Shown here: positions 51,594 to 60,572 of the stretch, piece after piece
Layout of the letters: every line of letters starts with the position of its first letter
Numbering within the stretch: the first letter of the stretch is position 1
Assembly (NCBI RefSeq): GCF_019720915.1
Contig: NZ_JAHKSI010000001.1
Location: 3,162,001-3,226,000 of the forward strand
Length of the DNA: 64,000 nt
Reading direction: 5' to 3'
Source: Alkalihalobacillus sp. TS-13
Lineage (GTDB): Bacteria > Bacillota > Bacilli > Bacillales > Fictibacillaceae
The notes under the pieces: generated by a model
What the model was told of the DNA's origin: nothing
Database searches by the model: none
The model's input: the letters and a program-made list of their open reading frames with translations, nothing else
Translations under genes and position numbers: made by a program

Positions 51594-53615
51594 CTATTCC
51601 GATCCGAGGATATCTTCGAACACTTTTGTCACTTTTGGCGTAACGTAATGGCTTCCATTGCGTTTTTTAACGTCTTCGATCATCATCGATACGAGCAGCG
51701 ATGGGTTTTCGGTGTTCCAGGCGACAAACCAGCCGTTTTCTGTCCCTTCCTTATCATCCTTTGATTGTTTCAGTTCAGCCGTACCGGTTTTACCTGCAAG
51801 TTTCACCTCAGCAAGCTTCACATCATTTGCCGTTCCAGCGGGATTTTCAAATACTTGAACAAGGTCATTCACAATCGTGTTTGCCGTATCCTCGCTGATC
51901 ACATTCTCTTTCCAGACTTGCGGTTTATCTTCATCCGCAAAAAGAACCGGTTTGAGCATTGTTCCTTTTGTAATGAATGGTGTGTAGGCTAGCCCTAAAT
52001 GAAGCGAGCTCATCTCCGCTTGCCCTTGCCCGTAACCTGTATCTGCAAGCTGGCCTTCACTTGCGAAACCATCGTTCGTGATCTGTGAAGCCTCGATTCC
52101 AAGTGGGAAAGGAATCTTTTCATCGAAACCGAAACGCTTCGATTCTTGTAAAAATGCCTCTCCGCCGATATCCAATATCGCTTTTGCAAAATAGATGTTA
52201 TCCGAACGTACGAGTGCGTCCTGTAGATTGACCTGGGTGAGTGGGCTTTTTACCCTCGTTACATAATGGTCACCCCAGGATTCCTTCTGCCAGCGGTTGT
52301 TAGCCGGGACCGACTTTTTCTCAGCCGGATCGATTGCACCAGTTTCGAGACCGATCGCGGCAGTAATCGGCTTGAAGGTAGAGCCTGGCGCATATGTCTT
52401 GCTGAATCGGTTTCGTAATGGTGCCGAAGAATGATTCAATAATTCATTGTAACGTTCTCCAGATACCCCAAATACAAATTCATTCGGGTCATACGATGGC
52501 GTACTGACAAGGGCAAGTACTTCACCGGTTGTCGGATTGAACGCTGATGCTGAGCCCGCATCCTTCCTCATCTGATGATAAAGCGATGACTGAACCGCCG
52601 AATCAATCGTCAACGTAAAATCCTTGCCGTCAACAGGTTCGTTTTTAACCAGGATATCCTTTGTCGTACCATCAGCACTTTTGATTACAATTTCACCACC
52701 GTGCTGGCCTCTCAGTTCTTTTTCCATCGCTCGTTCAAGACCAGTTTTCCCGATGATGTCATTCCCTGTGTATCCTTCTTCTTTCTTTTTCTCCAATTCA
52801 TCTGCAGTAACTTTGCCGACATACCCCGTCAAATGTGCCGCAGCCTGCTTCAACGGATAAACACGAGCTTTTTTCTCCATGAACTTTGTCCCGTTCAGCG
52901 GACGGATCGCTTCGATTTTCTCTCGGTCATCATCCGCTACCGAGCCAAGCGGTACAAACGAATCCTCTTTTACCCAGGATTGGTTCAATTCAGCATCAAT
53001 CTTTTCTACCGGGACATTAATCAATTCCGAAAGCTTTTCCTTTACCTCTTCGGCATCTTCCTTCATCCACCCTGGAACAAGCCCAACTTCCTGGATGACC
53101 CCATTAACCGCCAGCCCTTCCCCGTTCACGTCAAAAATTTCACCGCGCTCAGGTTTGATGGTGGTTGCAGATAGCGTATCCCCTTCTTGCATACCAGCAA
53201 TAATCATCGAAGGGTTCCAGTTGATCACCCACTTCTCGTTATCTTCACCTTTTTCATGAACGAGTTCAGCTTGGTAGGACGTTTCGAGCGGTCCTGCCAA
53301 TGTGTCCATCTTTACGGTATAATCGAAGGTCGGCTTATCCTCTTCCTCGTATTTCTTTTCTTCCTTCGGCAATTTGTATGTAGCTTTGAAGTTGCTCATC
53401 TTGATTTCTTCGTAATTCTTTTTATAAACTTCCGCAAATTGCTCTTCCGTAATTTGCTTTTTCGAATTCTCCGATAAATGACTATACATTTTCGCAAAGT
53501 CCTGTTCTTCCCAGGCCTTCATGTAACTTTCGAATGTCGTTTCAGGCTTCGGTTTTTCCGAGCAACCGACAAGACTGAAAACGATACATATAAGAATGAA
53601 TACTGTTTTACACAA
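51594..53615 (-). CDS. pbpC: Class B penicillin-binding protein 3 (PbpC/MecA-like lipoprotein)
   Basis: A 673-residue lipoprotein (lipobox LVGC, Cys18) with an NTF2-like MecA N-terminal domain (about 25-140), a dimerisation domain and a transpeptidase domain. The active-site motifs are all visible: STFK in YAPGSTFKP near residue 411, SDN in VRSDNIYF, and KTG in AGKTGTAEL. B. subtilis PBP3 (PbpC) has 668 residues and the same layout. Such MecA-like enzymes cross-link peptidoglycan and often have low beta-lactam affinity. The TTG start at 53615 has GGGGGA 9 bases upstream. Single-gene unit. Confidence 0.93.
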   Translation of the reverse strand: MCKTVFILICIVFSLVGCSEKPKPETTFESYMKAWEEQDFAKMYSHLSENSKKQITEEQFAEVYKKNYEEIKMSNFKATYKLPKEEKKYEEEDKPTFDYTVKMDTLAGPLETSYQAELVHEKGEDNEKWVINWNPSMIIAGMQEGDTLSATTIKPERGEIFDVNGEGLAVNGVIQEVGLVPGWMKEDAEEVKEKLSELINVPVEKIDAELNQSWVKEDSFVPLGSVADDDREKIEAIRPLNGTKFMEKKARVYPLKQAAAHLTGYVGKVTADELEKKKEEGYTGNDIIGKTGLERAMEKELRGQHGGEIVIKSADGTTKDILVKNEPVDGKDFTLTIDSAVQSSLYHQMRKDAGSASAFNPTTGEVLALVSTPSYDPNEFVFGVSGERYNELLNHSSAPLRNRFSKTYAPGSTFKPITAAIGLETGAIDPAEKKSVPANNRWQKESWGDHYVTRVKSPLTQVNLQDALVRSDNIYFAKAILDIGGEAFLQESKRFGFDEKIPFPLGIEASQITNDGFASEGQLADTGYGQGQAEMSSLHLGLAYTPFITKGTMLKPVLFADEDKPQVWKENVISEDTANTIVNDLVQVFENPAGTANDVKLAEVKLAGKTGTAELKQSKDDKEGTENGWFVAWNTENPSLLVSMMIEDVKKRNGSHYVTPKVTKVFEDILGSE

Positions 53616-53744
53616 GTCTGACCATCCCCCTATATTTTAACTCCCTTATTATATTCTACTATTTCTTCCCTTATTTTTCTTATAATCTGTTTTCGTAATC
53701 TTTTTTATTAGACGAACAACCTCCAATTAAGTTACAACAAGAGC

Positions 53745-53833
53745 TTAAAGAAAACTTGGCAAAGCCAAGCCTTTGGCGCAGGCTGAGCTTTAGTTACACT
53801 TATATTGAAGAAAGTATTTTATACTTTCTTTAA
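53745..53833. repeat. 89-bp mini-element with TTAAAGAAA inverted ends, copy B
   Basis: Starts TTAAAGAAAACTTGGC and ends TACTTTCTTTAA; homologous to 19841-19927. It sits between two gene ends, next to the acyltransferase terminator. Confidence 0.75.
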
Positions 53834-53837
53834 ATGC

Positions 53838-53868
53838 AAAAAAGCCCTTGTAAAAGGGCTTTTCAACC
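53838..53868 (-). terminator. Terminator of the acyltransferase gene
   Basis: AAAAGCCCTT / AAGGGCTTTT hairpin with a four-base loop, 5 bp after the stop codon; T-run on the minus strand. Confidence 0.88.
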
Positions 53869-54930
53869 TTATTTGTTCTGCATGCGCGGAACGGGAATGA
53901 TATATTGTACAAATGATAATTTTCGGATCGCCTGGACAATTCCGATCGAGAGCAGCATCACCACTACATACATGATTGGCAATCCTCTTGTCGCCCAGGC
54001 CGTGTGAGGCAGAATTTGATTTAAAAACAAGAGGACTAATGGATGCACGAGGTAAATTCCCATTGACAGTGTTCCGATCAGTTTTAACGGTTTATAAAGG
54101 ATCCGCCTGTTTTGTATGACCGGAAAAAGTCCGATGACAGCCATACTCAATAACGGTATATTGATCAGATTTGTCATTCTATTCGAGGGGATCGACCCCA
54201 TTACTTTATATTCGTAAATCGCTAAAATATAGACAGCAACGACCAAAAGCACCAATTTCGTCTGGCTGGTGATAAGCTTTGTGATCGAGCGCCAATAATA
54301 GGCTAAAAAGCCACCAAATATGAAGTAAAATATCCATGTGAAGATGAATACACGGTTACTTAAGATTGCTCCGAGTCCTTCTTTTACGGACATGAAATGA
54401 GATAAATTAATGAAGAATGCACTGGTTATCAATGAAAAAACAAGTGCGATCATCCATGAACGTTTTGTCCTTATTGACTGCAATAATGGAAAAATGAAAT
54501 AGAACTGGATGACAATGACCATGAAATATAAATGATAAAACGAAGCACCCGTCAGGACAGATTCAATGAAATCAGATCCCGTTGGCAGGGTCGCCTTCAA
54601 TACAAAAACCTTGATCAGCAAGTAAAAGATACTCCAAATGACAAACGGCATGACGATTTTTGTGAATCGTGATTTTAAAAATCTATGAAAGTCAAAGCCT
54701 TTTGCTTTTACCTGGTGAAACAATAAGAAACCGCTTATTAAGGCGAATGTCGGCGTTCCAAAACGACCTAGCTGGTTCAACGCGAATGTCAGCCAGTTGT
54801 ATGTCTGGTCATGTTGATTATAATAGCTTGCACTAAGGTGTACTAGCACAACACCAATACAAGCGAACGCGCGCAAAAAATGAATCTCTTCGAAAAACTT
54901 CCCTTTGGACTTTTCAAGTGTTTTTTCCAC
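53869..54930 (-). CDS. Acyltransferase family 3 membrane protein (OafA/WecH-like)
   Basis: A 353-residue protein with about 10 transmembrane segments and acyltransferase-3 features: EIHFLRAFACIGVVLVHLSASYY (catalytic His and following residues) and FGTPTFALISGFLLFHQ (R/FxxPTF..SGFLL). The family moves acetyl or other acyl groups onto sugars or cell-wall polymers across the membrane. A frame is open to 54948, but the GGGGGAGG site places the GTG at 54930 as the start (8 bases). It is followed by its own terminator. The substrate is not apparent. Confidence 0.88.
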   Translation of the reverse strand: MEKTLEKSKGKFFEEIHFLRAFACIGVVLVHLSASYYNQHDQTYNWLTFALNQLGRFGTPTFALISGFLLFHQVKAKGFDFHRFLKSRFTKIVMPFVIWSIFYLLIKVFVLKATLPTGSDFIESVLTGASFYHLYFMVIVIQFYFIFPLLQSIRTKRSWMIALVFSLITSAFFINLSHFMSVKEGLGAILSNRVFIFTWIFYFIFGGFLAYYWRSITKLITSQTKLVLLVVAVYILAIYEYKVMGSIPSNRMTNLINIPLLSMAVIGLFPVIQNRRILYKPLKLIGTLSMGIYLVHPLVLLFLNQILPHTAWATRGLPIMYVVVMLLSIGIVQAIRKLSFVQYIIPVPRMQNK

Positions 54931-55124
54931 TAGTAACACCTCCCCCAAAAAATTACTACATTTAGCAATTCGGTCTTATGGGAGGCAAAGTGACCATGAA
55001 ACGACTTACAATTTATGTAAAATATTGATTTGACGCCTACTCGTACAATTGTAAAATTTGGATTGCAGGAGTTTTAACATTGTAAACGAAATGACTGTTA
55101 AGTGAAAAAAAGGTTGTGACAGCA

Positions 55125-55901
55125 ATGAATGAGCAATTATGGACGTATGTCCGCGGGGTCATGTGGGATTATGAAAGTGTGCCGGACAATGTAGAATTTG
55201 TGGAGCGTCCGGCGTTATTGATGTACAAGACGGAAGGGTCCTCAAGCATTTTATCAAACAAGATTGCGAAGGTTAAAGTTGAGACTGATAAAGCGTTCGA
55301 GCAGTTGATTGGTGAAGTGGGGGGTTTTTATCAGGGTAAACCATACTCCTGGTGGATTGGTCCGGATTCTAAGCCTGAGGATTTGATTTTAAAAGTTGAA
55401 TTGGCGGGACTTGAATATGAAGACACCTACTACGGCCTGGTGAAAGCCGTTGATCGATGGGAGAAGGTGGAGCTGCCTTATGCTTTACGGAATGTTGTGG
55501 ATGAGGATGATATCCGTCAGTACGTTGAGGTGAGCGCTAACATCTGGGGATATGATGATGCCACGGAGGAAACGTTGATCCGTCAGAGGCTTGCGTATTT
55601 AAAAGCTCCTGATTGTCGCGGCGGCTTTTTGATCGTCATGGATGGGGATCGTGCGGTCGGCTATGCCGGATATCGCTTCAGCAGTGATGGCGAAGCAATG
55701 TATCTCTCGGGGACCGGCGTTTTACCGAAGTACCGTGGGCAAGGTATTTATCGTGCGCTTTTATCGAGACGGTTGGAGCTTGCAAGTTCATACGGAAGCA
55801 ACTGGATCGTCACGCAAGCTAGGAAAGGCACCTCAGAACCGATTTTACGGAAGTTGGGTTTTGAGGAGCTCGGTAAATATGAGGTATATAAAAGAAGTTA
55901 A
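55125..55901 (+). CDS. GNAT-family acetyltransferase
   Basis: A 258-residue protein. The C-terminal half is a GNAT domain, with the acetyl-CoA-binding motif A visible as VLPKYRGQGIYRALLSRRLELA preceded by a beta-bulge strand (AMYLSGTGV), and the late segment ILRKLGFEELGKYEVYKR. The N-terminal half is a less typical domain without clear motifs. The ATG at 55125 is preferred over the GTG at 55116, based on the AAAGGTTGTG site. It is followed at 84 bp by the DUF2569 gene and could share its transcript. Confidence 0.85.
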   Translation: MNEQLWTYVRGVMWDYESVPDNVEFVERPALLMYKTEGSSSILSNKIAKVKVETDKAFEQLIGEVGGFYQGKPYSWWIGPDSKPEDLILKVELAGLEYEDTYYGLVKAVDRWEKVELPYALRNVVDEDDIRQYVEVSANIWGYDDATEETLIRQRLAYLKAPDCRGGFLIVMDGDRAVGYAGYRFSSDGEAMYLSGTGVLPKYRGQGIYRALLSRRLELASSYGSNWIVTQARKGTSEPILRKLGFEELGKYEVYKRS

Positions 55902-55984
55902 GAATTTGGGTAGAAGGCTCTAGTTTCCTTTGGGGAAATTGCGGGTATTAAATGGCATATTAAGGAAAACGAAAGGAGATCATT

Positions 55985-56521
55985 ATGGGATCTAAGCACG
56001 AAGGAATCGCTGGATGGTTGATTTTGATTGTTGCTGGTCTTCTGTTCGTCCCGATCATTCGTCTCTATGCCCTTTATCAAAGCTATGTGACGGTTTATGA
56101 CACACCAGCCTGGAGCATGTTTACGGAACCAGGCAATCCGATGTATCACGCATGGTTTGCTCCAACCTTTTTCGTCGGGGCAGCCGTTGATTATGGGATT
56201 GTTGTTTTGTCGGTTGTCGCGTTGTGGCTGCTGTTCAATAGAAGTCCTTCTTTTCCGAAATACATGATTTATTTCTTAGTTGGCGTGACAATTTATTCGA
56301 TTGCCGATGGATTCGTGACCAGCTGGATCTTCAGCTCACTTCCGATATCGGAAGAAATGCTTGCATACATCAAAACCCAAACCTATAGACAGCAGATCGG
56401 CTCATTGGTCTCATGCCTGGTTTTGGTCCCATACTTATTGAAATCAAAACGAGTCAAAGCAACCTTCGTGAACAGGACAAGCTTCAACCAACCCCTCTCC
56501 GGCGGCGGATTATCGGTGTGA
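55985..56521 (+). CDS. DUF2569 family membrane protein
   Basis: A 178-residue protein with four hydrophobic segments (about 10-28, 56-83, 96-115 and 142-158). The start EGIAGWLILIVAGLLFVPI and the segment LFNRSPSFPKYMIYFLVGVTIYSIAD are typical of DUF2569. The function is unknown. The ATG has a strong AAAGGAGAT site. The next features are a two-unit repeat array and a terminator shared with the convergent DUF5667 gene. Confidence 0.85.
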   Translation: MGSKHEGIAGWLILIVAGLLFVPIIRLYALYQSYVTVYDTPAWSMFTEPGNPMYHAWFAPTFFVGAAVDYGIVVLSVVALWLLFNRSPSFPKYMIYFLVGVTIYSIADGFVTSWIFSSLPISEEMLAYIKTQTYRQQIGSLVSCLVLVPYLLKSKRVKATFVNRTSFNQPLSGGGLSV

Positions 56522-56556
56522 AATTTGAGGGATGATAACTACGGTGCCAAATCCCC

Positions 56557-56618
56557 GGTGCCAGGCACCGTTTGAGAACCTTTGGTACCATTGACTTTCT
56601 ATTCGGTGCCTGGCACCG
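56557..56618. repeat. 48-bp-phased GTGCCTGGCAC array, 2 units
   Basis: Units start at 56558 and 56606. The interval (GAGAACCTTTGGTACCATTG, then ACTTTCTATTC) is of the GGTACCATTGACTT module type seen at 3357-3405 and 41713-41761. Confidence 0.9.
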
Positions 56619-56643
56619 AAATGGTTGCTTTATGAAGGCAAGT

Positions 56644-56674
56644 GGCCTCCACAGCTATGTGTGTGGAGGCCTCT
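56644..56674. terminator. Terminator between convergent genes
   Basis: Perfect GGCCTCCACA / TGTGGAGGCC stem with an eight-base loop; modest T content on both flanks. It follows the DUF5667 gene on the minus strand. Confidence 0.78.
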
Positions 56675-56695
56675 ATTAAATGGATGGAACTGGGT

Positions 56696-57811
56696 TTAGT
56701 TTCTTCCGTGTCCGTTTCCTTTTTCGTTACCCTGGTTGCGGTCTTTATCGTTCTTACCTTTGTTTCCGCGTTCTTTATTTTGCTTACTGTTTCCACGATC
56801 TTTTTGGTCATCGTTACGATCTTGCTTACCTTTTCCGCGTTTTTCTTGAGCTTTTTCACGTTTTTCAGCAGCTTTTTCTTTCTTTTCTTTTAATTGAGGA
56901 GTTTTCACTTTTTCTTGTTTAACTGCTGCTTGTTCAGATTTTTCTTCTTCCGTTCCTTCAGTTTCAGCGTCTTCACCAGCTACTTCTTCCTCTGGAACAT
57001 CTGTATCTTCAGACTCTTCCTCTTGATCGAGATCATCACCATGCTCTTCTAGTTTTGCAATCTTTTTATCAAGTTTAGCAAAAGCCTTTTGGATGTTTTT
57101 CATTAAAGAAGCTTGAGCATTCGGGTTTTTCACATGTGTCAGAGCCATTAGAAGAGCATCGATGTTATGAGATAATTTTGCCTGGAGTTCATCATCCTCG
57201 GAACCATCTTCCACTTCCGTTCCTTCTTCTTCAGTAGTTTCCTCATTTTCTGTGACTTGATCTTCTGTTGATTCTTCTTCCTTCACTTCTTCATCCGTAG
57301 AAGTCTCTTCTTCAGTTCCTTCTTCCCCTGTACCTTCCTCAGCTTCTTCTCCTGAAGAGCCGTCGTCCTCTGCTTTTTCCATTGCAGCTTCTTGCGCTTT
57401 CAACGCTTCTTCAAGGGTCTCTTGTGCCAATTCCTCTTCACCTGCTGCAAAGAGCGCATTCGCCTCAGCGATACGGTTTGCTGCAATCTCTGCTAAAATT
57501 TTCGCTTCTTCATATTCGTCAGAAGCTACCGCTAGACGTACATTCTCGATCATCGTTTTTACAAAATAGAAAAAGTCCCCAGGAAGTAGAGAGGGTTCTT
57601 CTGCCTCTTCTTCAGTTCCCTCTTCAGTGGTTTCTTCCTCCGTACCTTGTTCAGGTGTCGTTTCTTCTTCAGTTGTGTGTTCTTCATTCGTTGTTTCCTC
57701 AGACACGTCAACTGCTGGTGTAGACTCGTCTGTGTTTGCAAACGCAGCTGGTGGTGCTCCAAAAAGCAAAAGTGAAGCTGCGCTGATCGTTGCGATCCAT
57801 TTTTTGATCAT
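56696..57811 (-). CDS. Secreted acidic DUF5667 protein
   Basis: A 371-residue exported protein. A signal peptide (MIKKWIATISAASLLLFGAPPAAFA) is followed by a Glu/Thr-rich low-complexity stretch, then the DUF5667 helical domain at about 75-140 (LLPGDFFYFVKTMIENVRLAVA ... EEALKAQEAAMEKAE), a second acidic stretch, a helical block (DALLMALTHVKNPNAQASLMKNIQKAFAKLDKKI) and a basic, Asn/Lys/Gly-rich tail. The start is placed at the ATG of MIKKW, 3 bases after GGAG. A c-di-GMP-I riboswitch precedes it, so it is likely an envelope or adhesion-related protein made in response to that signal. Confidence 0.85.
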   Translation of the reverse strand: MIKKWIATISAASLLLFGAPPAAFANTDESTPAVDVSEETTNEEHTTEEETTPEQGTEEETTEEGTEEEAEEPSLLPGDFFYFVKTMIENVRLAVASDEYEEAKILAEIAANRIAEANALFAAGEEELAQETLEEALKAQEAAMEKAEDDGSSGEEAEEGTGEEGTEEETSTDEEVKEEESTEDQVTENEETTEEEGTEVEDGSEDDELQAKLSHNIDALLMALTHVKNPNAQASLMKNIQKAFAKLDKKIAKLEEHGDDLDQEEESEDTDVPEEEVAGEDAETEGTEEEKSEQAAVKQEKVKTPQLKEKKEKAAEKREKAQEKRGKGKQDRNDDQKDRGNSKQNKERGNKGKNDKDRNQGNEKGNGHGRN

Positions 57812-57939
57812 GTTCTCCATCCCCTCTGTTCTTTTTTCCATAAAAAAAGCAGATTGCCGAGGCTGTATGTAACGCTCAACCCAGGAATTTGCTGCCGGAC
57901 CCTCTCAGGGGTTCCAAGTTATGTATGTATTTCTGATCC

Positions 57940-58022
57940 TTAGGCAACTGGCTGACATAGGTATAAACCATTAGTCCCTTTAGCTTTGCGTCACTACCTT
58001 TCGATAGCTTTGCCTTTATCTG
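57940..58022 (-). ncRNA. Cyclic di-GMP-I (GEMM-I) riboswitch
   Basis: On the minus strand the RNA reads GGCAAAGC (complement of 58007-58014), then CTATC-GAAA-GGTAG (hairpin with a GNRA loop), then GTGACGCAAAGCTA, a second hairpin beginning AAGGGACTAATGG, and finally GCCAGTTGCC (complement of 57943-57952). These are the conserved core, tetraloop and closing segments of the c-di-GMP-I class. Between it and the DUF5667 gene lies a region with a GGAACCCCTGAGAGGGTCC hairpin and a TTTTTTT run (57842-57848) just before the coding sequence, a likely expression platform. Confidence 0.85.
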
Positions 58023-58275
58023 CTTTAATTAGTTTTATTATACAAGAATTCGACAATATTTTTCCAAGTAAAAATTACCTATTTTTTCAGAATATTTCTA
58101 GTAATAATCAATCATATAAAACAACTTATTGATAATTTCATTGTTATTAGGAATATTAACCCAGGACTAAAGATTCGCATTCATTGTTAGTTATCCCAAA
58201 TTTTTGGACTTGCTTTGATCCTTTAGTTCTTTAACAAATTAATGTTTTGTCAGGGTTAGAAACTCAGTCAACCAA
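58023..58275. other. AT-rich gap without recognised feature
   Basis: About 250 bp between the riboswitch promoter side and the glutathione peroxidase terminator. The DUF5667 promoter must lie near its left edge. I see no gene, repeat or RNA structure here. Confidence 0.5.
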
Positions 58276-58304
58276 TAAAAAAGACGAGCACGGTTGACTC
58301 GTCA
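58276..58304 (-). terminator. Terminator of the glutathione peroxidase gene
   Basis: GACGAG / CTCGTC stem followed on the minus strand by TTTTTT, 10 bp after the stop. Confidence 0.8.
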
Positions 58305-58313
58305 GCAGCATTT

Positions 58314-58796
58314 TTACCGATTAAGCAATTTTTGAATGTCTTCTTCAATATTTTCAGGTTTGGTCTGAGGAGCGTACCTGTCGATTACTCTGCCCTCTTG
58401 ATCAACGAGAAACTTGGTGAAATTCCACTTTACCTGGTCAGAAAGCATTCCAGGTGCCTCTTTTATTAGGTGTTTGAATAGAGGATGGGCCTCATTGCCT
58501 TTGACATCTACTTTACTGAACATGGGAAAACTTACCCCATAATTGAGTTTACAGAACTCTTGGATGTCTTCTTCAGAGCCCGGTTCCTGATTCATGAATT
58601 GGTTGCTAGGAAAGCCGAGTACTTCGAACCCCTCGTCTTTATACGTATCGTACAATCGCTGCAACCCCTCATACTGAGGCGTAAAACCGCATTTGCTTGC
58701 TGTATTGACGATCAGCAGTACTTTCCCTTTATAATCGGCTAGCTTCTTATCTTCTCCTGTAATCGACCTAGCTGAAAAATCATGAACACTACTCAT
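58314..58796 (-). CDS. bsaA: Glutathione peroxidase-like thiol peroxidase (BsaA type)
   Basis: A 160-residue thioredoxin-fold peroxidase. Catalytic residues are visible: C36 in [13 protein letters not shown]66 in GFPSNQF and W124 in [11 protein letters not shown]. The second Cys at FCKLNYG fits a 2-Cys thioredoxin-dependent mechanism, as in B. subtilis BsaA, rather than true glutathione use. It reduces hydroperoxides in the cytoplasm. Single-gene unit with its own terminator. Confidence 0.93.
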   Translation of the reverse strand: MSSVHDFSARSITGEDKKLADYKGKVLLIVNTASKCGFTPQYEGLQRLYDTYKDEGFEVLGFPSNQFMNQEPGSEEDIQEFCKLNYGVSFPMFSKVDVKGNEAHPLFKHLIKEAPGMLSDQVKWNFTKFLVDQEGRVIDRYAPQTKPENIEEDIQKLLNR

Positions 58797-58865
58797 AGAA
58801 AAAGCCTCCTTTTAACTCAAAAATTAGCAATAACCATCCTCCAAGTCAAAAGATATCGCTTATTC

Positions 58866-58975
58866 GGTGCCTGGCACCGATTCAGACCCCTTGGGAATAC
58901 TGACTTCGTGATCGGTGCCTGGCACTTTTCACGAACCCAGTAGTACCAATGGGTAAATTGTCGTGCCTGGTACAC
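58866..58975. repeat. 48-bp-phased GTGCCTGGCAC array, 3 units
   Basis: Units start at 58867, 58915 and 58963. The right end carries the boundary module GGGTAAATTGTC. It lies between the peroxidase promoter and the small lipoprotein terminator. Confidence 0.93.
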
Positions 58976-58986
58976 TCTAAATAAAC

Positions 58987-59017
58987 AAAAAAAAATGGAG
59001 CTGCGTTGAGCAGCTCC
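58987..59017 (-). terminator. Terminator of the small lipoprotein gene
   Basis: GGAGCTGC / GCAGCTCC stem with a five-base loop; nine or more T on the minus strand. Confidence 0.88.
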
Positions 59018-59076
59018 GATGAGGGGTTAGGGAGGTAGGACATGTGCCTACGTTTTCAATTTATAATCAAAAACCG

Positions 59077-59250
59077 TCATTCAGAAGTTTCACCTTCACT
59101 TTCACTTTCTTCAGTGTTCGTTTCTTCTTCGGTTGGTTCTTCATTCGTTGGTTCTTCATTCGTTGGTTCTTCTTCAGTGCCGTTACATGCTGTGATTAAC
59201 ATAATTGCGAATAATGCAGAGCCTAGTTTAGCGAGAAAACTTTTGTTCAC
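59077..59250 (-). CDS. Small acidic lipoprotein with TNEEP repeats
   Basis: A 57-residue predicted lipoprotein: signal AKLGSALFAIMLITAC with the lipobox Cys at residue 22, then a purely hydrophilic tail in which NEEPT occurs in tandem (EEEPTNEEPTNEEPTEEET), followed by Glu/Ser. There is no folded domain. AAGGAG lies 8 bases before the GTG at 59250; an in-frame GTG at 59259 is less well placed. It may be a spacer or cell-surface charge protein; I do not recognise a family. Confidence 0.72.
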   Translation of the reverse strand: MNKSFLAKLGSALFAIMLITACNGTEEEPTNEEPTNEEPTEEETNTEESESEGETSE

Positions 59251-59406
59251 GGTAACCACTCCTTGTATCGCAAGTTTTGTGCTGGCTTGTGTACCAGCTA
59301 CTTACAATATAGAGCATTTTCCGTCAAAATTGGGTGATTTTACTGAATGCATAAGGTTTCCTTACGTTTTTAACATCACGCTAACATTGGCTTAACATTT
59401 TTTGGA

Positions 59407-60030
59407 TTATAATATTCTCCGTAAAACAGCTCTGACCGGACTTGCATCTGACTCCTCGAGCGGCAGCGGCAAGGCGATCAATTCATAGATCCCTTCTTCA
59501 ATTTCATCGAGCACAACGCTTTCGAGAATATGGATGTCGTTATTCAACAGGCTGTGATGCGCTGCCAAATCCTTCGAATCTATTTGATCGACGGAAGGTA
59601 CATCCACCCCGATCAGACGGATGCCTTTTTCTTTTAAAAATGGCGCAAGTTCTTCTGAAAGATATGTGATCGACTCCGGAAACTTACTTCGGTCATGCCA
59701 GGAGCCGGTCTTGATCAGCAATCGCTCCACTGCTCCTAAATCATAGCCTTCAAAATCTTCTGGTTTAATCATTTCACGGCCTTCCAAATGGACGACAAGC
59801 GCATCGCCAACATAAAGCTCCGGCTGCAAATCCAACATCTTTTTACCATGGTCGTCAAAATGGAACGGTGCATCCACGTGCGTTCCGGTATGCGTGCTCA
59901 ACGTCAGGCTTCCAACATTGACTGAGCCTGTCTCCTCTTTTGTCCAGTTCAATTTAAAAGAGAAGGGAGTATCGCCAGGCCAAGTTGGCACTCCCTCCTT
60001 CAATGGATGAGAAATGTCCCAAATTTTCAT
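59407..60030 (-). CDS. kynB: Kynurenine formamidase/cyclase family protein
   Basis: A 207-residue metal-dependent hydrolase with the family's HxGTHxDxPxHF zinc motif (STHTGTHVDAPFHFDDHG), the first-strand segment DISHPLKEGVPTWPGDTPF and the late HHSLLNNDIHILE. KynB hydrolyses N-formylkynurenine in tryptophan breakdown; other members are isatin hydrolases or cyclases. AAAGGGAG lies 8 bases before the ATG at 60030. No kynA or kynU gene is adjacent, so the kynurenine role is likely but not shown by context. Confidence 0.85.
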   Translation of the reverse strand: MKIWDISHPLKEGVPTWPGDTPFSFKLNWTKEETGSVNVGSLTLSTHTGTHVDAPFHFDDHGKKMLDLQPELYVGDALVVHLEGREMIKPEDFEGYDLGAVERLLIKTGSWHDRSKFPESITYLSEELAPFLKEKGIRLIGVDVPSVDQIDSKDLAAHHSLLNNDIHILESVVLDEIEEGIYELIALPLPLEESDASPVRAVLRRIL

Positions 60031-60056
60031 CAGCAAAACTCCCTTTTAAAAGCTAA

Positions 60057-60491
60057 TTATTCTTTCTTGTCACCTAACGCGAACATGATTTCAGCTTCAC
60101 AAGCGACTTCACCATCGACAGTTGCGACAGCTGTGCCTTTCCCCATCGATCCGCGGACACGAGTTAGTTCTACTTCAAGGCGTAATTGATCTCCAGGACG
60201 CACTTGTCTTTTAAAACGACATTTGTCGATTCCTGCGAAAAAGGCTAAGCGTCCCCGGTTTTCTTCTTTTTTAAGTAGGGCGACCGCTCCGACTTGAGCA
60301 AGCGCTTCGACAATTAGAACGCCTGGCATGACCGGGTATTCTGGGAAATGTCCGTTGAAAAAGTCTTCGTTAGCGGTTACATTTTTAAGTCCGATTGCGC
60401 GTTTGCCTTCTTCCACTTCCAATACCTTATCCACCAGTAAAACCGGGTGGCGATGGGGGATGATCGCTTTGATTTCATCAATGTTCAACAT
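60057..60491 (-). CDS. fabZ: 3-hydroxyacyl-[acyl-carrier-protein] dehydratase
   Basis: A 144-residue hot-dog-fold dehydratase: [21 protein letters not shown] at the start, the active-site helix region [23 protein letters not shown] with catalytic His and Glu, and a strand-rich second half. It removes water from 3-hydroxyacyl-ACP in fatty-acid elongation. AGGAGG precedes the ATG. In Bacillus fabZ follows the flhO-flhP genes; here a Y1 transposase and an EpuA gene lie between. Confidence 0.95.
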   Translation of the reverse strand: MLNIDEIKAIIPHRHPVLLVDKVLEVEEGKRAIGLKNVTANEDFFNGHFPEYPVMPGVLIVEALAQVGAVALLKKEENRGRLAFFAGIDKCRFKRQVRPGDQLRLEVELTRVRGSMGKGTAVATVDGEVACEAEIMFALGDKKE

Positions 60492-60572
60492 ATGTAAATC
60501 CTCCTATATAGTGCATTCTTCTCCCTATCATAGCATAAAACGTCTTTGAAAAATAAATCCTGGCTGGCGTCA

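Noticed and set aside
57940-58022. c-di-AMP (ydaO) riboswitch as an alternative for the DUF5667 leader
   Set aside because: The ydaO core segments are absent, whereas the GACGCAAAGC, GAAA-loop and CCAGTTGCC segments match c-di-GMP-I.
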